Source of the DNA: Corallococcus interemptor
Lineage (GTDB): Bacteria > Myxococcota > Myxococcia > Myxococcales > Myxococcaceae
NCBI RefSeq assembly: GCF_003668875.1
Contig: NZ_RAWM01000006.1
Coordinates: 1-64,000, forward strand
Direction of reading: 5' to 3'
Length of the DNA: 64,000 nucleotides
The position numbers were made by a program, and so were the translations under genes. Shown piece after piece: positions 16,691-24,680 of the stretch. Each line of letters starts with the position of its first letter. Within the stretch, counting starts at the first letter, position 1. Below the pieces are notes generated by a model. The model saw only the letters and a program-made list of their open reading frames with translations, searched no databases and was not told the origin of the DNA.

Positions 16691-18073
16691 ATGCCCCATC
16701 ACTCCCCGCGAGGCCCCTTCGGCCTCGTTCCGTCCTGGCTTCGCTCGCTGACCGTCTCGTCCTTCGCGCTCGGAGGCCTGCTCGTGGCCGTGCCGGCGCA
16801 TGCAGCGGAGCCGCAGGAGGAGGAGCGTCCGAACGTCGCCACCCTGCTCGACGTGGCGCTGGAGGACGGGGAGCTGACGGCGCGCATCCTGTGGACGGGC
16901 CGGCAGGAGGACCTGCCGCAGTCCTCGAAGCTCGTGTCCTATGACGGCAAGGACAGCGCCAACGCGGGCGTGGCGGTCACCCCGAAGGCGGGCGAAATCT
17001 CCCAGGTGAAGCTCTTTGGCGCGCTGGACAAGCCCTGGGAGACGGGCTGGGCGCAGAAGCTGGTGCTGGAGGACTCCAAGGGCCAGCCGCTCTTCACCCA
17101 GCCCTATGACGTGGGCCTGGACTGCGCGAACGACAAGGAGTGCGGCCTCACCGTGTCCGCGGGCGTCGCGTCGGACCCGGACGTCGCGCACGTGAGCAGC
17201 GAGCTGAGCGCCGCCGTCACGCAGCTCGACGCGAAGTATGGCCAGGGCGAGTACGACCTGGTGCAGGAGGTCTCCAAGAACTTCCCGCAGCTGCGCGGCC
17301 AGGCCATCGTCTTCGCGCATCAGCTGTTGCCGTGGTTCCCCCTCCAGGGGCCCTGCACGTGCAGCTGGGTGACGACGACGACGCGCACGCCCACTACCAC
17401 CCAGACCATTTTGCAGTCGTACCCGGGCCGCAGCCTCTACGGCTGGAACGGGCCGGGCGCGAAGCACACGCTGAGCGCCAACGCCGTCACCCCGTATCCC
17501 GTGACCATCAACCGCACCGTCGCGGGCAACAGCCAGCTGTCGCTGAACCTGAGCTGCTCGCGCTGGCGCTACTACTACTGGTGGGACCTCATCATCCACC
17601 GGCCGGGCGGGCTGTTCCCGGTGCGCTTCCCCTTCCCCGTGAAGGTGCCCTGCACCTCGCCGTGCCAGGCCCGCTTCGACCACATGGGCCGCGTCTCCGG
17701 CCGCACGACCATCAGCGGCGTGGCCACCGCGCGTGAGGCCGGCGCCTGGCGCGTGAACGGCGGCTCGCCCATCATCAACCAGCTGATCACCGGCAACAAC
17801 GCGTTCGACGCGGACGCCATCGCCGTCTCGTTCTCGGCCACCGGCGCGTACAACACGGTCAGCACGTCCGGCCAGGTGACGATTCCCTCCACGTCCAGCT
17901 TCGCGAGCGCCATCACCACCAACGGCTACGCCCAGGCCATCCACGGCCAGCTGACCTGCCCGCAGATTCCCGCGCTGGCGGGGCGGACCGTGTCGGACTA
18001 CGGCACGACGCAGGGCACGGCCCACCAGCTGAGCCTGTACTGGAGCATCGTGGACTTCGCGGCGGGCTTCTGA
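16691..18073 (+). CDS. Secreted protein of unknown function (paralogue 2)
   Basis: A 460-residue exported protein related to the preceding gene. The signal peptide runs to about residue 38 (SLTVSSFALGGLLVAVPAHA), then come LLDVALEDGELTARILW, TPKAGEISQVKLFGAL, KPWETGWAQKL and QPYDVGLDC. The CTCSW motif replaces CRCTW of its paralogue, followed by a Thr-rich stretch (TTTTRTPTTTQT) and a Tyr/Trp-rich segment (RWRYYYWWDLIIH). Paired Cys (CTSPCQARF) again suggest extracellular disulfides. AAGGGA precedes the ATG by six bases. The divergence of the C-terminal halves against conserved N-terminal blocks suggests a common export or anchoring part with variable partner-binding regions. Confidence 0.75.
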   Translation: MPHHSPRGPFGLVPSWLRSLTVSSFALGGLLVAVPAHAAEPQEEERPNVATLLDVALEDGELTARILWTGRQEDLPQSSKLVSYDGKDSANAGVAVTPKAGEISQVKLFGALDKPWETGWAQKLVLEDSKGQPLFTQPYDVGLDCANDKECGLTVSAGVASDPDVAHVSSELSAAVTQLDAKYGQGEYDLVQEVSKNFPQLRGQAIVFAHQLLPWFPLQGPCTCSWVTTTTRTPTTTQTILQSYPGRSLYGWNGPGAKHTLSANAVTPYPVTINRTVAGNSQLSLNLSCSRWRYYYWWDLIIHRPGGLFPVRFPFPVKVPCTSPCQARFDHMGRVSGRTTISGVATAREAGAWRVNGGSPIINQLITGNNAFDADAIAVSFSATGAYNTVSTSGQVTIPSTSSFASAITTNGYAQAIHGQLTCPQIPALAGRTVSDYGTTQGTAHQLSLYWSIVDFAAGF

Positions 18074-18103
18074 GCGCCCGGGGGATGATCCCCCTGCAAT
18101 GAC

Positions 18104-18150
18104 AACACCCCGGAGGCCGGCACCGTGAAGGGTCCGGCGTCCGGGGTGTT
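18104..18150. terminator. Bidirectional terminator between convergent genes
   Basis: Arms at 18104-18120 (AACACCCCGGAGGCCGG) and 18134-18150 (CCGGCGTCCGGGGTGTT) pair over 17 positions with one mismatch. The stem lies between the stop of the secreted protein gene and the stop of the convergent small lipoprotein gene, and ends in TTT on one strand and TTGT on the other, as expected for a shared terminator. Confidence 0.75.
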
Positions 18151-18175
18151 TCGCGTCAGCGGATGCCTGGCGCGA

Positions 18176-18379
18176 TTACTTGTCGGTCGCGTCCTCGACC
18201 TTGTCGCCGGCCTTCTCCACGGCGTCGCCCGTGGCGTCGGCGGCGTCCTCGGCCTTGTCCTGCGCCTTGTCGCCGGCCTCTTCCATGTCGTCCTTGGCGG
18301 ACTCGCGGGTGTTGCGGTGGCAGCCCGTACCCATGGAGATGGCACCCAGCGTCAAGGCCAGCAGCGTCAGCTTCTTCAT
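18176..18379 (-). CDS. Small acidic lipoprotein with LEA-like repeats
   Basis: A 67-residue protein that starts MKKLTLLALTLGAISMGTGC, a signal peptide ending in a plausible but non-ideal lipobox. The mature part is hydrophilic and made of repeats of the type AxDKAxDAAD, with Lys, Asp, Glu and Ala predominating, like entericidin-associated or LEA/YtxH-type stress peptides that form amphipathic helices. A GAAGGAG lies shortly before the ATG. It converges with the secreted protein gene across a strong terminator. A role in envelope stress or desiccation is only a guess from composition. Confidence 0.7.
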   Translation of the reverse strand: MKKLTLLALTLGAISMGTGCHRNTRESAKDDMEEAGDKAQDKAEDAADATGDAVEKAGDKVEDATDK

Positions 18380-18603
18380 GCGGTGTGACTCCTTCGCTCG
18401 AGGGGGGACTGGCAGTATGCGTGCCCCCGTTCCCAGTGCGCGGCGCAAGGTAGGCACTGTCGGGCAACTGCCAAGTGGCCAACCCCTGCGGGATGCCTCC
18501 GGCGGGGTAGCCGGGCCCCACTGAAACATGTCGGAACACGCTGCTAGGGTGCGCGCTCTCACCAGGGGGCCGGTGTCCTTCGCCCCCGGAGGCCCACCCA
18601 CCC

Positions 18604-20139
18604 ATGTCGCCTTCCCGGCCCTCGCGGCCCACCCTGCTGCTCGTCCTGGCGCTGACGGCCCTCTGGGGCTGTTCCTCCAACGAGCCGAAGCCGCCCGTCG
18701 AGCAGCTCTTCTCCGACGTGCAGTTCGACCTCACCGTTCCGCCGGAGACGCCGGTGGACGCGGCCATCTTCCTCACCGGTCCCAGCGCCACGTTCCAGGG
18801 CACGGACGGGCGGGGCCTGGAGATGGTCTACCAGGGCGGCCGTCAGTTCAGCCTGAAGGCCCGCCTGCCCAAGAACACCGCCTTCACCTACGCGGTGCGG
18901 ATGACGGCGCCCACGCCCCAGGTGGCGCTGGACGCCCAGGGGACGCCGGAGGCGGACCACACCCTCACCGCCCAGGAGAACGAGGAGCGTGTCGCCCTCG
19001 CGGTGGAGCGCTTCGGCGCGGAGGGGGGGCAGACAGGCGCGAGGACCGTGTTCATCGTCCAGGTACCGGACACCACTCCGGCAGGGGCCAAGGTGTGGCT
19101 GACAGGGAATCAGCCGGAGCTGGGGAACTGGAATGGCGCGGAGGTGGAGCTCTACCCCGCGGTGGACAACGCCTACGCCGGTGCCGTCACGTTCGCGGCG
19201 GGCACGGGCCTGGAGTTCAAGATGACGCTGGGCTCGTGGAAGACAGTGGAGAAGAGCGACACGGGAGCTGAGGTGGACAACCACACCTTCACCACCAGTG
19301 GCGGCTTCGAGCGCGTGTCCATTGCGGTGGGCAGCTGGGCGAACACCACGCCTACGCTTACCGGCAACGTGCGCTATCTGCAGAATGTCACGCCCACGGA
19401 CGCCACCCTCAAGCCGCGCGACGTCATCATCTGGCTGCCGCCCGGCTACGAGGCGGACACCTCGCGCCGCTACCCGGTGCTCTACATGCACGACGGCCAG
19501 AACCTGATGGACAACAACACCGCGTTCGCCGGCGAGTGGAACGTGGACGAGACAGCCCAGGCGCTGGTGGAGTCCGGCCAGGTGGAGCCGCTCATCATCG
19601 TGGGCATCTACAACACCATTGACCGCATCGCGGAGTACACGCCCGTGCCTGCTCCGAAGTACCCGGACGCGGGCCGCGCGGACGTGTACGGCCAGTTCCT
19701 CATCCAGGAGCTGAAGCCGCGCATCGACGCGGAGTTCCGCACGAAGCCGGAGGCGCAATTCACGGGGCTCGCGGGCTCGTCGCTGGGCGGTCTCGTGTCC
19801 ATGTCGCTGGGGCTCAAGCACCCGGACGTCTTCAGCCGCCTGGGCGTGGTGTCGCCGTCGGTGTGGTGGGCGGACCGGGAAATCATCGCGGAGGTGAACG
19901 CGCTCACCACGAAGCCCGCGCTGCGCATCTGGGAGGACATTGGCACCAAGGAAGGCGACGGCGACGAAGCGGAGACGGTGGCGGACGCGAACGCGCTGCG
20001 TGACGCGCTGGTGGCCAAGGGCTGGGTGCTGGACAGCGACCTCAAGTACACGGTGGTGGAGGGAGGCCAGCACAACGAGGCCGCGTGGAGCGCGCGCTTC
20101 GGTGACATCCTGCGCTTCCTGTATCCCGTGAATCAGTGA
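18604..20139 (+). CDS. Lipoprotein esterase (esterase D/Fes-like) with CBM20-like domain
   Basis: A 511-residue exported lipoprotein; the signal peptide ends ALWGC. Residues 30-135 and 145-245 form two beta-rich modules, and the second (VWLTGNQPELGNWNG) matches the starch-binding CBM20 pattern. Residues about 255-505 are an alpha/beta hydrolase of the putative esterase family (enterochelin esterase/esterase D): RRYPVLYMHDGQN, then the nucleophile elbow GSSLGG and a late His in EGGQHNEAAW. Family members cut carboxyl esters of feruloyl, siderophore or acyl-sugar type. A carbohydrate-directed deacylation role at the outer membrane is inferred. The next gene overlaps its stop by four bases. Confidence 0.8.
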   Translation: MSPSRPSRPTLLLVLALTALWGCSSNEPKPPVEQLFSDVQFDLTVPPETPVDAAIFLTGPSATFQGTDGRGLEMVYQGGRQFSLKARLPKNTAFTYAVRMTAPTPQVALDAQGTPEADHTLTAQENEERVALAVERFGAEGGQTGARTVFIVQVPDTTPAGAKVWLTGNQPELGNWNGAEVELYPAVDNAYAGAVTFAAGTGLEFKMTLGSWKTVEKSDTGAEVDNHTFTTSGGFERVSIAVGSWANTTPTLTGNVRYLQNVTPTDATLKPRDVIIWLPPGYEADTSRRYPVLYMHDGQNLMDNNTAFAGEWNVDETAQALVESGQVEPLIIVGIYNTIDRIAEYTPVPAPKYPDAGRADVYGQFLIQELKPRIDAEFRTKPEAQFTGLAGSSLGGLVSMSLGLKHPDVFSRLGVVSPSVWWADREIIAEVNALTTKPALRIWEDIGTKEGDGDEAETVADANALRDALVAKGWVLDSDLKYTVVEGGQHNEAAWSARFGDILRFLYPVNQ

Positions 20140-20468
20140 CGAAGCCGCCGCCCCCCACCACCCCGGATGGACGCTACCTGGTGGTGGACGGGCGGCTGTG
20201 GCGCCGCAGCAATCCAGCGCTCGGGCCCCGGCAGCGTGAGCTGCTGGTGGCCGCGCTGATGCGGGCCCGCGCCGACGTGGGCCGGGCGAAGCGCGCGAAG
20301 GACGCGGCCCTGGAGCGCAGGGCCCGCGACCGCGTGCACCGCGCCAAGGTGGGCCTGGGCGAGCGAGGCCCGCCCTGGTGGACGGACGGCACGCCGGACC
20401 TCAACCGGCGCCTCGTGCGCAACACGCCGTACGCCGCCTGGTTCCAGGGCCTGTCCCAGGAGCCGTGA
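20136..20468 (+). CDS. Conserved small protein of unknown function
   Basis: A 110-residue basic protein starting at a GTG that overlaps the preceding stop (GTGA). It has conserved-looking blocks DGRLWRRSNPAL, LVAALMRARADVGRA, VHRAKVGLGERGPPWWTDG and NTPYAAWF. I recall similar proteins in many proteobacteria with no assigned function. No signal peptide or membrane helix is visible, so it is cytoplasmic. The overlap implies translation together with the esterase gene, but a functional link is uncertain. Confidence 0.75.
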   Translation: MTKPPPPTTPDGRYLVVDGRLWRRSNPALGPRQRELLVAALMRARADVGRAKRAKDAALERRARDRVHRAKVGLGERGPPWWTDGTPDLNRRLVRNTPYAAWFQGLSQEP

Positions 20469-20514
20469 ACCGGCTGTAGGCTGTATTCCCCCCAAGACAT
20501 GAAGGAAGTGTTGC

Positions 20515-21762
20515 ATGCGTCACGCCTGGAGTCGGCTGTGGTGGCTGGTGCCGTCGTTGCTCGTGGCGGCGTGTGGTCCATCCCAGGAGCTGGAAGCCTC
20601 CGCGGAAGTCGGTGAGCGCACGCAGTCCATCCTGTATCCGCCCCCCGTGCCCGCGAGCGACAACATCGTGGACAGCACGCCGTACCTGGGTCCGGTGGGG
20701 CTGAACGACGCGGTGCAGACGCAGTTCACGACGAACCCGCAGTACCTGTCCTTCAGCTTCAACGTGGCCGCGGGCGCGCGGGTGAGCCTGGAGGTGACGC
20801 ACCTGGGCAGCAGCATGTACCTGGACACGGGCCTGTTCATCCATGGCCCGAAAAACGCCAGCGGCAGCTACGGCACCACGGTGCTCGCGCAGGACGACGA
20901 CGCGGGCTACGGCCAGCTGTCCAAGGTGGCCAGCCTGACGTTGGCCCAGGGCGGCGAGTACCTGGCGGTGGTGAGCACCGGCACGGGCGCGGGCAAGAAG
21001 TTCCGCCTGGCGCTGGGCTGTCTCAACGGAGCCTGTGCGCAGGAGGATTTGTTCACCGCGTGCGACCTGGACGTGGCCACGCGCATCGAGGTGTGTGACG
21101 AGAGCGTGGTGGAGACGCAGGGGGTGACGCCCGCGCAGGCGCTGCCGCAGTGCACGGACGCGCAGGACGCGCGCGACGCCTGGCTGTCGCAGTGCGCGGT
21201 GTCCTCCGGTCAGAAGCCCTGGTGCGCCAATGGCGAGGCGGCCTTCACGTCGCGGATGTGGCCGGTGTGCAAGGACTTCTACCAGCGCTACTACGGCGCG
21301 GGCCCGCTGCCCCTCACGGCGCTGGAGGACAACGACGCCATCAACGAGGCCCGGGCCACGGGCCACGCGCGGTGCAAGGCGGGTGAGAACTACTGCGACG
21401 AGTCCCTCTGGACGTTCAACGTGCCCTTCGTTGCGGGCACGCAGCCCACGCAGCTGGACTGGGTGGTGGAGGGCGCCTTCGCCACGCTGCCGGAGCTGTC
21501 GTCCAATCAGCGCGTGCAATTCACACGGCAGCCGGACCTGACGTACCCGGACTTCGCGGGCCGCATCGGGTGGATGTTCCCGGAGCTGGGCCAGGTGCTG
21601 CCGCAGGAGCTGGGCAACGGCACGGAGGTGCCGCAGGTGGCGCACTTCTACGACGACCCGCTGGTGGCCGCGGGCGCGCACGATTTCCACAACCTCTACA
21701 TCGTGTACTTCCCCGTGTCGCACCGCACCGCGGTGTTCTGGCTCATCCAGCACGAGTACTGA
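20515..21762 (+). CDS. Secreted lipoprotein of unknown function with PPC-like N-terminal domain
   Basis: A 415-residue lipoprotein with signal peptide and lipobox LVAAC. Residues 50-165 look like a pre-peptidase C-terminal (PPC)-type beta domain (YLSFSFNVAAGARVSLEV, AQDDDAGYGQLSKVASLTL, GEYLAVVST). The second half has several Cys pairs and Trp/Tyr-rich stretches and no catalytic motif that I recognise. AAGGAAG precedes the ATG. Myxobacteria carry many such single-copy exported proteins; function cannot be assigned. Confidence 0.75.
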   Translation: MRHAWSRLWWLVPSLLVAACGPSQELEASAEVGERTQSILYPPPVPASDNIVDSTPYLGPVGLNDAVQTQFTTNPQYLSFSFNVAAGARVSLEVTHLGSSMYLDTGLFIHGPKNASGSYGTTVLAQDDDAGYGQLSKVASLTLAQGGEYLAVVSTGTGAGKKFRLALGCLNGACAQEDLFTACDLDVATRIEVCDESVVETQGVTPAQALPQCTDAQDARDAWLSQCAVSSGQKPWCANGEAAFTSRMWPVCKDFYQRYYGAGPLPLTALEDNDAINEARATGHARCKAGENYCDESLWTFNVPFVAGTQPTQLDWVVEGAFATLPELSSNQRVQFTRQPDLTYPDFAGRIGWMFPELGQVLPQELGNGTEVPQVAHFYDDPLVAAGAHDFHNLYIVYFPVSHRTAVFWLIQHEY

Positions 21763-22286
21763 GCAGCTCAAGCAAGCACCGGGCACCCGCATCCCCCCAT
21801 GCGGCGGTCCAAGGTGCTCCGCGATGACGCGCAGCTCGCGGAGCCAGAGCCCCCGCCGGGGCGGTCGCCGAAAAACCTGTCCGACAGTCGGACAGGTCCG
21901 CGCCGCTTCAACGGGAAGGCGCGTGCCTGACGGAACACAGCAGTGGGCCGTGACGAGGTGCGCATCTGACGGTCAGGGGCGGGACACCGGCAGAGCCCAA
22001 GAACATGTCTGACAGTTGGACAGGTCGCGCCGAATGAACCAGCGATGCACCTCGCGAGGCACAGCTGCAGGCCGCCATGTCGTGCGCGCCAGGACGCCAG
22101 GCCCAAGCCTCGGGCAGAGGCGCCCGGCCGGGGGCGGTTGCTAAAAAACCTGTCCGACAGTCGGACAGGTTTTTTTCGTCCGGCTCCGGAGGGCGCCCCT
22201 TCCAGTCAGCCGACGCGGGCGGTGGGCCCCACGCGTCCATGTCAGACCCCTGTGGTTGGATGGCGATGCTGGAACGAGGAAGGGGA
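21763..22286 (-). repeat. Second mosaic of palindromic repeats, inverted relative to the first
   Basis: Palindromes lie at 21876-21896, 22004-22024 (imperfect) and 22149-22169, spaced 128 and 145 bp. Read on the minus strand the order is P-A-P-B-P, and the spacers match those of the array at 119-539: spacer A shares the GCAACCG and TTCATTCGG blocks, spacer B shares the GTTCCG(T/A)CAGGCACG and CCTTCCC blocks. The copy at 22149 is flanked by AAAAAA and TTTTTTT, so it reads as a terminator hairpin in both directions. No gene is visible in this gap of about 520 bases. Confidence 0.8.
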
Positions 22287-23543
22287 ATGGGGATGGGGCA
22301 CGGCGGACTCGTGGCGTACGTGGAAGCGCAGATTGAGCGCGACATCGCGTTGGGACGGATTCACCCGAGCGGGCGATTCGGCTCGGAAGCAAAGCTGGCG
22401 CGTCGCTATGACGTCTGCCGGGGCACCATCCGTGAAGCGCTGCGGCGGCTGGCGGCACGGGGCCTGGTGGTGCAGAGGCCTGGACGCAAGACGCGCGCGG
22501 TACCTCTGGATGAGTCGCTGACGCTGGAGAACCTGGGCCTGGCGCTGCATGACACGCGCTCGCCGCAGGCCCGGTGGCTCTTGGAGGGCTACTTCAGCCT
22601 CCGGCGGCAGGTGCTGGTGGAGCTGCTGTCTGACTGCTGCGCACGGGCCTCCAAGCGGGACCTGGACCAACTGGGGAGCATCTGCTTCGGGCTTTGGGAC
22701 GCGGCACGCTGGGAGTCGGGGGCTTACTGCGCCCGGGTGGAATTCGAGTTGCTGCGGCTGGCGGCGCGAGTAGCAGACCGGCCCGGGCATGTGCTCCTCG
22801 TGCAATCCCTGCAGCGGGCCTTCATGGTCGGCGCGGCCCAGCTGCTGCCTCTTCTGGGAGGTGAGCCGCTGCGCCAGTGGGTGAACTGCGCGAAGGATGC
22901 CCTGCATGATCGCGATACGCGGGCCCTCCAGCATGAGCTGCCGGCGCTGATGAAGGCTTGCGACGACCTTGTGCTGGACGCCTTTGCTCCTGCTCTCAAG
23001 GAGCCTGTTTCCCCTGCGGCCCATCCTTCCCAGGAGAAACTCCCGAGCGAGCTTGCTTCAGCCATCGCGCAAGCCGAAGCTCTTGCCGCAGCCACCGCTC
23101 CGGATGACGCGATAGGGGAACGCCCCTGCCTGGAGGTGCATGGCCCTGGCCCAGTGGCACATGACTCCAGGGACACCGAAGCACTCCCGGGGGTGCCCTG
23201 TCCCCGGGTGGCAGCCCTTGACCTGGCGCCGGACCATGGGGCGCCTCGGTCTCCTACCGCCTCGATGTTCGCTCCATGCAAGCCCGAGATGGCGTACGTC
23301 GGAGAGGATGTGACGCGAGCGGATTTGGGAAGCGTGTCCGAGTGTCAGGCAGGTCCGGGTGCTTCGCTTCTGGAGGCCGGCCTCCGGTGGGCCGCGTATC
23401 CCTGGCGCCTCATTGGCCGCGCCGTGGGCCCTGTGCTGACGCGTTGGCTTCCAGGCGGACTGCCTAGAAGGCGTAGCGCACGCGGCAGTACGGCAGGTGC
23501 TTCGCGAGCAGGGCCTGGAACTCCGCCACGTGGCGGCCCTTGA
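22287..23543 (+). CDS. GntR/FadR-type regulator with long non-canonical C-terminal tail
   Basis: A 418-residue protein. Residues 10-80 are a GntR winged helix (FGSEAKLARRYDVCRGTIREALRRLAARGLVV) and about 90-235 an all-helical FadR/FCD-like ligand domain. The remaining 180 or so residues are Ala/Pro rich and end in an amphipathic Trp-rich segment (WAAYPWRLIGRAVGPVLTRW); ordinary FadR proteins stop near 240. ATG 22287 was chosen for the GAGGAAGG just upstream. A degenerate palindrome lies inside the tail at 23333-23354, and an exact palindrome lies 118 bp before the gene. The last 80 bases overlap the convergent photoproduct lyase gene. The effector and targets are unknown. Confidence 0.75.
   Translation: MGMGHGGLVAYVEAQIERDIALGRIHPSGRFGSEAKLARRYDVCRGTIREALRRLAARGLVVQRPGRKTRAVPLDESLTLENLGLALHDTRSPQARWLLEGYFSLRRQVLVELLSDCCARASKRDLDQLGSICFGLWDAARWESGAYCARVEFELLRLAARVADRPGHVLLVQSLQRAFMVGAAQLLPLLGGEPLRQWVNCAKDALHDRDTRALQHELPALMKACDDLVLDAFAPALKEPVSPAAHPSQEKLPSELASAIAQAEALAAATAPDDAIGERPCLEVHGPGPVAHDSRDTEALPGVPCPRVAALDLAPDHGAPRSPTASMFAPCKPEMAYVGEDVTRADLGSVSECQAGPGASLLEAGLRWAAYPWRLIGRAVGPVLTRWLPGGLPRRRSARGSTAGASRAGPGTPPRGGP
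23333..23354 (+). repeat. Degenerate palindromic repeat inside the regulator tail
   Basis: By eye, 18 of 22 positions match the palindrome consensus plus its following T. It lies within the coding frame of the GntR-type gene and contributes to the tail sequence. Base 22 onward also resembles the sequence that follows the palindrome near 21896 (GGTCCG). Confidence 0.5.
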
Positions 23544-24594
23544 ACCCGGTGCGGTAGCGCACGTTGACGCCGCCGCCCTGGGACACCTTCGTCTCCTGGA
23601 TTCCAGGCCGCCACAGCAGCTCCTCCGCCTTCGGGTGCCAGCGCAGGTTCACCTCGTGCAGGCCCGCGTTGTGCGTGAGGAAGATGATTTCACACGCCAG
23701 CTGCTGCTTCGCCCGTTCGCCAATGCCGGCGTCAATCTGCTGGAACAGCTCCACGTAGGCGTCCTGCCAGCCGTCGTGGAGGATGACCGGGGAGAAGTTG
23801 AGGTGCACCTCGTAGCCGGCGACCACGAAGTCGTCGATGGCGGCGATGCGCTCCGCGATGGGGCTGGTGCGCACGTCCAGCAGCTTCGCGGGCGCGTGCG
23901 GCATCAGGCTGAAGCGGATGCGCGTCCTGCCCTTGGGCTCGTAGGTGAGCAGCTCGCGGTTCACCAGCTTGGTGGCGAAGCTGGCCTTCGCGTTGGGCAG
24001 CGTGGTGAACAGCCGCACCAGGTCCCGCACGTTGTCGCTGATGGCCGCGTCCGCCGCGCAGTCGCTGTTGCACCCGATGTCGTAGACCCACGCGTGCGGA
24101 TCCACCGTGTTGGGCTCCAGCTTGAGCCCGCGCTTGTGCGCGTGCTTGCGGATGGCCTCCTGGATGCGGTCGATGTTCACGAACACCGTGACCGGGTTCG
24201 CGTAGCCCTTGTTGCGCGGCACGTAGCAGTACGCGCACGCCATCACGCAGCCGTTCGCCGTGGACGGCGCGATGAAGTCCGAGCTGCGGTCATTCGCGAT
24301 GAACGACAGCGTCTTCTTCACGCCCAGCACCAGCGTGCTGCCCTTGATGCGGTTCCAGGCCTCCACGTTGCCTTCGTTGCCGAAGAGGCCGGGGATGTGC
24401 TGGTGCGAGGCCACCTCCACCTGCTCCGCGTCCGGCCAGCGCTCCAGAATCTCCCGGCCTCGCGCGGACTCCCGCACGCCGGGCTCCAGGTAGATGCGCG
24501 ACACCTTCAGCAGCCGGTCGAGCGGGCCAGGGCCCCGGGGCACGGCGGCCGGGCGCGGGGCGGGTTCCGGGAGGAAGAGGTCCAGGTTCGTCAC
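23464..24594 (-). CDS. splB: Spore photoproduct lyase family radical SAM protein
   Basis: Spore photoproduct lyase uses a 4Fe-4S cluster and S-adenosylmethionine to split the thymine dimer formed by UV in spore DNA. The 376-residue product has the radical SAM cluster motif CVMACAYC (Cys-x3-Cys-x2-Cys), downstream NPVTVFVNID, VYDIGCNSDCAADA and FATKLVNRELL, and ends YCRVRYAF. The start is uncertain; the GTG at 24594 (VTNLDLFLP) was chosen since the frame upstream has no better codon or ribosome binding site. Members outside endospore formers may act on myxospore DNA here, which is inference. It converges with the GntR-type gene. Confidence 0.85.
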   Translation of the reverse strand: MTNLDLFLPEPAPRPAAVPRGPGPLDRLLKVSRIYLEPGVRESARGREILERWPDAEQVEVASHQHIPGLFGNEGNVEAWNRIKGSTLVLGVKKTLSFIANDRSSDFIAPSTANGCVMACAYCYVPRNKGYANPVTVFVNIDRIQEAIRKHAHKRGLKLEPNTVDPHAWVYDIGCNSDCAADAAISDNVRDLVRLFTTLPNAKASFATKLVNRELLTYEPKGRTRIRFSLMPHAPAKLLDVRTSPIAERIAAIDDFVVAGYEVHLNFSPVILHDGWQDAYVELFQQIDAGIGERAKQQLACEIIFLTHNAGLHEVNLRWHPKAEELLWRPGIQETKVSQGGGVNVRYRTGFKGRHVAEFQALLAKHLPYCRVRYAF

Positions 24595-24680
24595 CCGGCG
24601 GATGTAACCGCGTTCCGCCTCCCATGCACCCGCGGTGGCCCACCCCGACGACGGGCGGGCCACCGGACAGGCGCCTGCTG

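Noticed and set aside
16124-18025. 633-residue minus-strand frame opposite the secreted paralogues
   Set aside because: Arg/Ala/Gly-rich antisense frame with no motif; it runs across two real genes and their leader.
18080-18094. Short GC palindrome GGGGGAT-ATCCCCC after the second secreted gene
   Set aside because: The loop would be a single base, so no stable hairpin with full pairing; the larger terminator just downstream explains the site.
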